Assembly (NCBI GenBank): GCA_022828595.1
Contig: JAKGHH010000007.1
Span: 34,100,356-34,164,355, forward strand
Reading direction: 5' to 3'
Source of the DNA: Nelumbo lutea
Taxonomy: Eukaryota > Streptophyta > Magnoliopsida > Proteales > Nelumbonaceae
DNA length: 64,000 nucleotides
The stretch's first letter is position 1; every line of letters starts with the position of its first letter. Positions 56,201-64,000 of this stretch are shown here, piece by piece. The notes below the pieces were generated by a model. The model ran no database searches and was not told the origin of the DNA. It was given only the letters and a program-made list of their open reading frames with translations. The position numbers were made by a program, and so were the translations under genes.

Positions 56201-56349
56201 ATGTTTTGTCTGTTTTCTTGATCTTGCATTTGAACCTGCAACGTTGGCGACTGGTTTCTGCAGTTCTTCTCAATGAGGAGGGAGCTCGGGCGAGTGACAA
56301 TCGGACACTTGCTTTCCAGGACGTCGGAGCTGAAAACCGTTGATGGTAC

Positions 56350-58940
56350 TGACTAAACTCAAGGGCTTATAAAAACAAAGTCAAGGTTCTAACTAAACTC
56401 AGTTTCTTCATTCTTAACGCATTTGTGCATTTTTCAAAATTTTAATTGGAATCAACATTCCTGTTGATGGTACTGACTAGTATCTCTAAAACTCTCCCTG
56501 TTAAAGCTTTGCTATCTTTAAGGGTAAGAGATCCATCCTGGTTTAACCCATGCAAATACTAATGTATTCTTACCAGATGAACCTTTTCAAAAGCTTTTCA
56601 TGCATGGGTTTACCTGTTTTTTTAGTTTCTTGGATGGGATTTAATTTGTTTTGGTGTCCAACATTTGTCATTCAGAGATCCGATAACAGATCTGATAACA
56701 GTTTTGGGTAGGATTTAATTTGTTTTGTTGTCCAAGTTTTGTCATACAAAGATCTGATAACAGATTTGATTTCAAACTGCTTTCATTAGATGCCAAACCA
56801 ATTGGTCTTCCAACAATTTCAGATTTACTCAATCTGAGTTTTCTAGGTCCATTACCATGCCAAAAGGATTGATTTCCAATCACCCAAACACGATTCAAAC
56901 TAGGCTCATTACCATGTCAAAGCCGAGATCAAACAGAAGTCTAAAAGCTGAATTGTGTGTGCACCTGAATGTCTTTAGTCCTGTGATGTTTAAAAATGGA
57001 GGTGGTAAATTTTGCTGCGACCCCTGAGTTTATGGGCACTCCTTCATCTCTTCTTCTTGTGGGAACTTCCCAAAGAGGGCCCTTCAATTGAGTCGATAAT
57101 TAATATGTACCTTGGTTATTTAGGAAGGGTAATGTACCTTGGTTTACAATTAAATCTTGCCAGAAAGATGAACCCCTAAGAATAGGTAGAACTTCGGATG
57201 GGGCCTGAGCCTCAAGATACATCAACAACGGGTACCATAGAGTTCTTTTAATTTGAAACTCAAAATCTTTTCTTCTTCTTCTTCATGTAATTATCTTTGT
57301 TCTAAGATAATAATTGTTATAGTTTCACAGGGAAAGGCTATATTTATCTGATTCTCTTTCTAATCAATCTTGTCACGAGCTTTCTTCCCATTGAAAAATA
57401 CATGACAAGACTACCAATAAAAGTCTATTTCCGTGGTTGGTTCTACAGTAATATATTGTATAGCCTTTTCCCATGTCCAAATTAACCAAGCTTCTTTTAC
57501 AGTCAACAACTGGTCAGAAATATTATTTGGTTTCACTTGGTATTAATTGTATAGATCTTTACTCTGGTTTCATGTCTTTCTCCAAGCCTGAAAAGGCACC
57601 AGACCTAGTCAACATCTCGACAAACCTATGGTAGCACTGATTAATTCTGTTATCAGGAGGGAAAGTAATCCTGAAATTCACTCAGCTGATGGCAGGGTAG
57701 ATACTAGAGAGAGAGAGAGAGAGAGAGAGAGTTAACTTTAGGAAACTGGGGCCTTGCCTGAGCTGAAATATAGGTTCAAAGTTTAGTTAGACTTTGACAT
57801 GCTCTAGGTTGTCCCATTAAAGGGCTTAGACCAACTTGCATAGATCTTGTAAGGTGGCTTGGCTGGTGCAAAGACAAACCGGATTCCAAGGTGTTATACC
57901 GTACTGGGCCTGGGCTGACAACCCAGCATTATTCTTAATATGATATAGAAACAATCATTGAACATGGGCTGGCGGGCCCATAAGCAGAGTATTCCAAGTA
58001 TTTGAAAGCTCCAAAGTGAATAAAATCATGCATCTAATCTACTCTGTTTTTTTTTTAAGGTTTCAGCACCCTCTTATCTAGGCCGAATCCACCAATGGTT
58101 GGTCCTGCTCATCTGAATGTGTAATCTGTTGTGGGTCAAGGGAAATCCAGACAGCAAATACAGGTACCAATAGCTGTCATCCAAGAGGGAACCTCTCTAG
58201 TTTGGACACCTGTTTTCACTCATTCGTTCACAACAACCATACATGCAGCTAGCCTACATTGTGTTAGACAGTTTTAGCTTAATAGCCCTTAGAACAGGAC
58301 TTATTTCCAATGTGAGGCTCTTTTGGGCATCCAACATGATTAACTCAAGGTTTTGTACAGAGCCGATCCAGATCCAGAGGTTCCCTGGTTCAGACTTCAG
58401 TAGACAGTTTGAGACAGCCACATCATTAGTACAGTAATACGTGGAGAAAACGATCATGCATACAGGAAAAGCTCCCTACTTGACCCAGTTCCTGTATGAA
58501 CCAAGCAGACTATGGGAATAGACCATTCCATTTCAAGGATTTTGATTCCGATTCTAACTGCAAACCAAATGGACCTTAAATGTTGATTCAATGTCAAGCT
58601 AAAAAGTATTGTGAACCATTCAATGAGATGACATAATTTTTATAGCTTTTGTAATTCAAGTACCTTTATATTAATAAAACACAGAATCCTAATACTAGTT
58701 TAAATAGTTTCTACTAATATTAGCTTTAATGCTTTTGAAAACCATGTTCAGGGTTATTTTTATTTATATATTGAGATGAATTATTTATCTATAAATTTCC
58801 TTGTAAGCAAGTAGTGTGGATGCATTTTTGTGTAATGGATATGTCACATAACAATGCAATTTTTTTTTTTATTTGTTTTGTTATAGGTATGTCACATAGC
58901 ACATCTAAAGATGCAAAAGATAATGCCAAATGGTCAAAAA
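56350..58940. other. Intergenic sequence, no gene recognised
   Basis: Contains a (GA)n run (57707-57731), an internal near-duplicate (AGGATTTAATTTGTTTTG at about 56705, also at about 56637) and ordinary AT-rich sequence. No supported coding exon. Confidence 0.35.
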
Positions 58941-58949
58941 AAGAGGAAA

Positions 58950-59125
58950 GGATATTTGGTCCAATCTGATCCAGTCCAATGTGAGTACAATATTAATGGA
59001 CCAGGTCTAATCCAATCCAATGAATATTTTGGACCATTTTGAATCGGGCCAATTTAATGTCTAGACTATCCAATCTATTCAAATTCGTTTTGATTTAGAT
59101 TGGTTTCAACCCAAACTCGATCCAT
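58950..59125. mobile_element. M2-family MITE fragment
   Basis: TTTGGTCCAATCTGATCCAG, TCTAATCCAATCCAATG and GATTGGTTTCAACCCAAACT motifs match the subterminal parts of M2 (12439-13483). Ends missing. Confidence 0.5.
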
Positions 59126-59131
59126 CAGCAC

Positions 59132-60124
59132 CTAACTTCTAAGGAAGATTTATTTGATTGCATCAAATAAACTAATCTTTGATGGAAGCAGCATCAGCAA
59201 TCCAGGCCCATCTGGGGAGGGAGGAGTCTTTAGATATGCCAGTGGCACTGTAGTAGCACTATCTTCAGGACCTATTGGATGCGGGAATTCAATAAGAGCT
59301 TAGGTGTTAGCTGTAGAACAAGGACTGAGGGAGGCAAAACAACTGAATTTGAAAAATATTGTAGTGGAAGGAGATTTCAAAGTTGTAATCAGTTAGCTTA
59401 GGAACAACAAGGCAATGTGGCGGCATAAACAAGTAGTCAACAAGGAGATAAATTGTCTGGCTAGGTAAGTAGTTATAACCTTTCAATGGGTGCCAAGACC
59501 AGTAAATGCAAGGGCTGATGCTTTGGCTAAACAAGGGGTATATAACAAATATTTGGTGGTTGTAGTACTGTAACTATGGGATAGGTGGCTAGTCTAGCCT
59601 ATTTTGGGATTCTAAGCCTTATACATACTTTATTCTTTTTTTATTATTAATAAAATTTGTTACCTATCAAAAAAAAAAAAAAGAATTGAAAGGTATGCAG
59701 GATCAGTGTATGTTGGAGAAATGATAAAGAGGTCTTAGGTTTTTATAGGGGTTATCTTTGTTATCAGTATAGGAAGACTGTGTATTGCCAGCCTCTGGAC
59801 TAGGAAATTTGGAAGGAATGGGCAAGATGGTGCTTTCTTTGTTAATTGTCTTGCATGGACTCTCCCAAGTGGATGAAGCATCCTTGCTGGACACGTATTG
59901 GATTCTGGCACTATATGGGTTCGTGATGGACACTTCAACATAACAATTTCCTTTATCTACTTGCTTAATTGACATAAATAAGTTGACAATATACATATAT
60001 AATGAATGCAATTGAATGTATTACCTCTAGGAATCATCATTAAAAAATAAAAATTTAAACCTTTTTATAAGGAATATTTTACAAGTCTATACTTTTTAAT
60101 AGATGTGTTCACGAATCAATTTGG
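59132..60124 (+). repeat. Dispersed duplication copy 2 (LINE tail plus flank)
   Basis: Counterpart of 9171-10035. LINE RNase H ([20 protein letters not shown] at about 59170-59230; [12 protein letters not shown] at about 59510) and poly(A) at 59669-59682 are followed by the same flank. It lacks about 147 bp near 59164 and has an extra 263 bp (59823-60085). Confidence 0.85.
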
Positions 60125-60516
60125 AGTTTTTAATAATAGCTATTGCCCACATTATCCCATTCTTCTATTTCTTCTCCTCCTATTCATGTTTTCTCTTTCG
60201 ACCCATGTCCACACTCAATCTCCACCTTTACTTCCTCAAAATGCAAACCATCTTCAAAACAACCTTCAACCTGACCTTCAGTGGATTTATCATCATTTGA
60301 CACTTCCTTTCCTTCGGTCTCATCTTCATATTCCAACTCAAATCCTGCGTTACTTTTTGCTTTCCCGTCTCCCTTCTCTCCCCTTTCCAGCCTCTCTGAA
60401 TTGACAAAGGCACTCTCTTCCGAGGTCAACAAATCTTGCCTTTCTGATTCACATCTAACCTTTAGCGTCTCCGAGACTGCAACCTTGGGCTCAATTTTGA
60501 ATAGAATATATTTTTT
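60125..60516 (-). mobile_element. LINE ORF1 C-terminal remnant
   Basis: The minus-strand frame 60432-60184 is acidic/polar (LEYEDETEGKEVSNDDKSTE, FEEVKVEIECGHGSKEKT) and resembles the LINE-P ORF1 tail ([20 protein letters not shown] at 35.8 kb). A T run at 60511-60516 followed by an antisense 3'UTR-like sequence suggests another LINE end on its right. Confidence 0.5.
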
Positions 60517-60784
60517 TGATGAACAACAAAAACTGATTTGTTATAATAATAAAGAAAGTGTACAAAGGGGATAGAGGGAGTCCTAGAGTTTTTCTAGGAC
60601 TCGAGAAAAAATCAGATTGGCAAGACATAGAGTCCTAGAGTTTTTCTGGGGTTTCTTCAAGAATTATTCTTAGAAATCTCCGAACCATTCCTAGATGACG
60701 TTGCATCACAAAATTCAAGAATAAGCAAGAGCTTTAAAAACTTGTTTCATTTATTCTAAAATGTAAGACAACAGAACAATTTAG

Positions 60785-61031
60785 GGGGCGCTCTTTTTTT
60801 TGGATTTTGAGAGGGGGGAAAGTTGGTCAATGGGATTTTGGTTCCCATTGACCAAGAAATCCATGTTCTTTTTTTTTTTCAGATTTATGTGGGGACCAGG
60901 GAAACTTTATTTTCCTGGGTATCAGTAAGTGATACCCATCGCCCAGGTAAACCTTATTTACCTTGGAAAAAAAGGAACATGGCTAAATGCACTTACCCGG
61001 GTGTGTAACTTACCGAAAAGTGAACGGGGCC
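60785..61031. mobile_element. MITE family T1, copy 3
   Basis: AGGGGGCGCTCTTTTTTTTG at the left, GTGAACGGGGCC at the right; interior nearly colinear with 43840-44132 (GAGAGGGGGGAAAGTTGGTC shared). Confidence 0.7.
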
Positions 61032-61044
61032 ATATACGTAAGTG

Positions 61045-61376
61045 TCCAATGGAACAAAATATCATTTGCAAAGAAAGAAATAGAAGAATATTTGAAGATA
61101 ATGAACAGAAGCTGGATAAATTAGTGGCAGCGGTGGGTAAATCCTTTGCAGATTGGGTCTTAATTTTGCCAGAGTTCTCTCAGCTTTAGAGAGAAGATTT
61201 GGGGGAAGTTTATGGGAGGTGGAGGGGATTCGAAATTGTAATCTAGAAAATTAAATTTGTAATGTTTGTGTAAAGATTTTTGGTTGTTTAGGTGCTATCT
61301 TATAACCTATCCAGATTGTACTCTCTTTTATTTTAATGAAATTTTCTTTTTTACTTTTCAAGCCAAAAAAAAAAAT
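61045..61376 (+). mobile_element. LINE 3' end (zf-RVT tail, 3'UTR, poly(A))
   Basis: CKERNRRIFEDNEQKLDKLV and AAVGKSFADWVLILPEFSQL (61068-61188), stop, 3'UTR, then an A run at 61364-61375. Same family as LINE-C at 4.7 kb. 5'-truncated. Confidence 0.8.
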
Positions 61377-61794
61377 GTAACCAGCAGCAAACAACCTTGC
61401 ATAATTTTTCCCTTGAAAGAAAAGACCAGAGTGATAAAAAAATGGGTATGCAATGGTTTAGTTCCAGGTAGTTTTCTCTTTGTATTTTGGGTATCCCATG
61501 TTTTACAACTGGAAGCAAGGCTATTTTTCTTTATTTATGCTGATTTTTTTTATTCTCTCCAGATATGTGATAAATAACTATATGTTGATAATATTGGCAA
61601 ACTGCATGTTAACAGTACATAATTTGTATTTGCTTTTGAATTTGTTAAAATAATTGCTAATTTGGCATGTTTGGTTTGATCTCCTATTATAAACTTCCAT
61701 TCTAATTTTGGTTGGAAATAGGAAATTATTTCACATCTTCCTCAAGCAATTCCTACTTGTATACAAGAATTGGGTGCCTTTATTTTCTCTCCAG

Positions 61795-61939
61795 TTGCCT
61801 GACATTGCTCTATCTACCTCTGGGGAGTATTCATCAAGTTTTGACGATGTAATTGTTGGCTGCTCTGCTGGACACCTTACTGAAATAATTCTTATTCTAG
61901 CTCAAGAGATAGCACAGTTAACTGCTCTTGTTGGCGAAT
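61795..61939 (+). CDS. Putative internal exon of an unidentified gene
   Basis: A 145-bp open segment lies between a strong acceptor (TATTTTCTCTCCAG, 61781-61794) and consensus donor T|GTAAGT (61939/61940). It reads LPDIALSTSGEYSSSFDDVI, then VGCSAGHLTEIILILAQEIA and QLTALVGE. Codon content differs from the surrounding LINE debris. I do not recognise the family. A shortened copy of about 30 bp (GAAATAATTCTTATTCTAGC) recurs at 62029-62058 in the following intron-like sequence. It could be a lone exon of a gene to the right, or a captured fragment. Confidence 0.4.
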
Positions 61940-62439
61940 GTAAGTTTGTGCATCTTGTTCTTATAAAGATGTCTCTTTTCAGTTATGATTTTGATATTTA
62001 TTGGCATATTTTACATTGAAGTGGCATGAAATAATTCTTATTCTAGCTTAGGAGATAGGTCAATTATGATATTTGCTTCTTATGTGTAGACAGTTTTTAT
62101 AATATCTCTTTAGAATGGCATATTTTAAACATTTTAGAAGTGTAAATGCCATGAAATATAGTCTTCAAGTGTCCATGAGGTTTCTGGTGTTCTATTGGGT
62201 AAAATATAGTATTTGATTAGGTACACAATGCATGTACATATATCTAGGTAGCATAACTTATATTAATTGCTCTTGTTCCCTAGATCTTTTTGTCCTTTTC
62301 TAGCAAATATTACTAGGAAATATCTCTAAATTCAGTTCTCAGACTTGCAAAGACAACTTTGGAGCTATGCAATATCCACGGATGAGTCCCTTATACTATA
62401 CAAGTAAATAATCAACTTGGAAAGGAGATACCCCACAAA

Positions 62440-63235
62440 AGTTGATTCCTTGAGGGTTACTCTTCTTACAAGGCTGTTAACTGGTGAGTTAGTGGATCAA
62501 GGAACCTAGTGGAAAGGGGGATTCACTTTGGATGCCAACGATCGAAGGCCACCAAGCTATGGTAAATAGTGACTTCAAGATCGAAATATTGTCTTAAATG
62601 TAGATAAGGGAGACTGGAAGAAGGCTGCGATTCTGACATCAAGCTGTGGGGAAGGGTCATGAAGGTGGTCACTGAGAATTTCAAATCGAAAGGTACTATG
62701 AGAGTTAAAACCCTTAGATGATTCTAAGGCAGATAAGGGTGGAGAAGTGGTACGTGTCATGCAACCAAAGGTTTATCACTGGAAGAGCTCTAGGGCAGCT
62801 TGTAGGGCTTCCGTTCAATTACTGGGAGGAAGAAATCTCATAAAACTTAATTCAATCCTTGGGTGGAGTTCTGGCAGCACGCAACCTCCGTGACCTTCAC
62901 ACAGCGAGAGTGAGAATAGAGGGCCTCAAACATGAAGAGGTTCCCAAATGCATAAAGATGCTGGTCAATGGTGCTTGGATTAAGGTGCAGATTCTTTTGG
63001 AAGTTGAATCAACTTGGTGGAGGAAGTGTTCCAAGGAATAAGATGATGATGTCATCCATGGCGGGGTTTAACGTGGAAGGGAAGGAGGCCAATCAACATC
63101 GGTTAGTGACTAGGAGTTGAAGGAAATTGAAGAGACTCCATGTGGGGTTGCTCAGTTGCTTTAGTGATATCTTAACACCTACTGCTGCACTTTTTGTTTT
63201 TCTATCAATAAATTTCTTCTCTTGATTCTTCAAAA
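62440..63235 (+). mobile_element. LINE ORF1 remnant joined to a 3' end
   Basis: The plus strand carries a DUF4283-like ORF1 core in shifting frames (RALGQLVGLPFNYWEEE at about 62790-62840; LHTARVRIEGLKHEEVPKCI, KMLVNGAWIKVQILLEVEST at 62893-63013). Soon after comes CTATCAATAAATTTCTTCTC and an A run (63228-63234). ORF2 is absent, so this is another internally deleted derivative. Confidence 0.6.
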
Positions 63236-63239
63236 AAAT

Positions 63240-64000
63240 CAGAATCTGCACAAAATTAGTATAAACAAACCCCATATCAAAAGATTGAAAATCAACATAT
63301 TTATGAGAAGAAAAATAAGAAAGAAATTATACAAAACATAAGGGCTGAGCCCTTGTTTTGGTCTTAGGAAGAACACATCCAGCTTTGCCCACTCTCCATT
63401 GTTGGACCCTCGTATTTCATTCTTCATCCTCAGACCAAAAGACTCCAATTTGGTTTCTTGTAACAAAACAATGTTAGGACTGTTTTCTCATAGTATTTAT
63501 AACCACCTATCTCCTCCTTCCATCTCTCAACCCTCTCACACTCCTTGATATTAACTTCATCTTCTGATTCTCCCCTCCCCCCCTTCAACAGCCCCTCTAT
63601 TCCTCTTCAAGTGGTCCTATTATCTTCCCTTCGCCCTCCTCCCCCCTTCTTGATATTCTCCGTTATTGACCCTTTTTTCTTCCTCTTCCCTTCTGTTCCG
63701 CTCGTACTGTTCTATAGCCTTTCTCACCACCTCTTCTCCTCCCAGGAAGAATAAACCCAATGTCTTGCCAACCTCTACCTGTCTTTCTATCAGCTTGTTT
63801 ATATCCACTTTCCTCCTTCCCAGTGGTGATTCTCTTCTATCTTCTTTTCCGTTCACTTTCTTCTTTATTAAATCCTATCTCGCCCCTTGATTCCCCTCCC
63901 TGATTTCACTCTTTCCTGTGTGATCATCCTCGCTCTTCTCCTCCACTTCTTACTTTTGATCCAGACCTCCTTACCCTTGAAGCATCGACTGTCTTCCTTA
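63240..64000 (-). mobile_element. LINE ORF1 tail and start of ORF2 endonuclease
   Basis: Minus strand: ORF1 tail frame (63856-63620) with [20 protein letters not shown], then after a gap MLQETKLESFGLRMKNEIRG (63466-63405), the conserved start of the L1 apurinic-type endonuclease (LLQETKLE...), followed by SNNGEWAKLD. Endonuclease sequence is lost after about 63380. The element continues off the right edge. Confidence 0.65.

Overview
The window is nuclear DNA of a flowering plant. Three things show this: plant-type Ty1/copia, L1-type LINE, tRNA-SINE and hAT/MULE-MITE sequences; plant-style introns; and the exons of a recognisable plant housekeeping gene. The species cannot be named from sequence alone. 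The very large introns packed with LINEs point to a lineage with expanded introns rather than a compact genome.

Main host gene. On the minus strand, from about 40,130 leftwards past position 1, lies the 5' half of the gene for V-type proton ATPase subunit H (VHA-H). I recover a probable 5'UTR exon and seven coding exons (39817-39788, 38406-38281, 32595-32493, 26939-26867, 14588-14523, 14436-14319, 7096-6935). Together they encode 226 residues, the N-terminal half of a protein normally about 440-450 residues long. The remaining exons lie beyond the left edge. Introns of about 1.4, 5.7, 5.6, 12.3 and 7.2 kb, plus at least 6.9 kb, alternate with one tiny 86-bp intron. Nearly all ORFs longer than 60 codons between 1 and 39 kb are intronic transposons or chance frames. 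The donor of the 12.3-kb intron appears to lack one G, which needs checking.

Contents of the introns, left to right: a copia pol/LTR remnant (1-1270); LINE-in-LINE nests (1384-3800, 4380-6130); a SINE; a LINE with a 190-bp internal tandem duplication (7.9-8.7 kb); a LINE tail with RNase H (8.7-9.9 kb); a LINE split by a MITE (10.1-12.1 kb); a locally duplicated segment carrying a 1-kb hAT-like MITE with a palindromic minisatellite (12.1-14.0 kb). The 12.3-kb intron holds a LINE ORF1 interrupted by a complete but inactivated 5.3-kb copia element (16627-21952, TSD GTACC), followed by three LINE tails. The 5.6-kb intron holds a hAT-derived repeat, a LINE carrying two further insertions, and ORF1-type LINE remnants. 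The next intron holds more LINE, SINE and satellite material.

Upstream region (40.3-64 kb). This is mostly gene-free. It is dominated by short inverted-repeat elements (foldbacks, MULE-like MITEs with 9-bp target duplications, a MITE inside a SINE, a 1.4-kb long-TIR element), a very AT-rich tract, second copies of two segments also present in the VHA-H introns (hAT repeat; LINE tail plus flank), and LINE ORF1 remnants at the right end. Two short coding-like pieces are noted: a fimbrin-like N-terminal fragment (about 56.1 kb) and one well-spliced-looking exon of unknown identity (61795-61939).

No tRNA or rRNA genes, CRISPR array or bacterial-type operon were seen. The biological interest lies in a constitutive V-ATPase gene that must be transcribed through tens of kilobases of nested transposons, and in the detailed insertion history preserved by target-site duplications.
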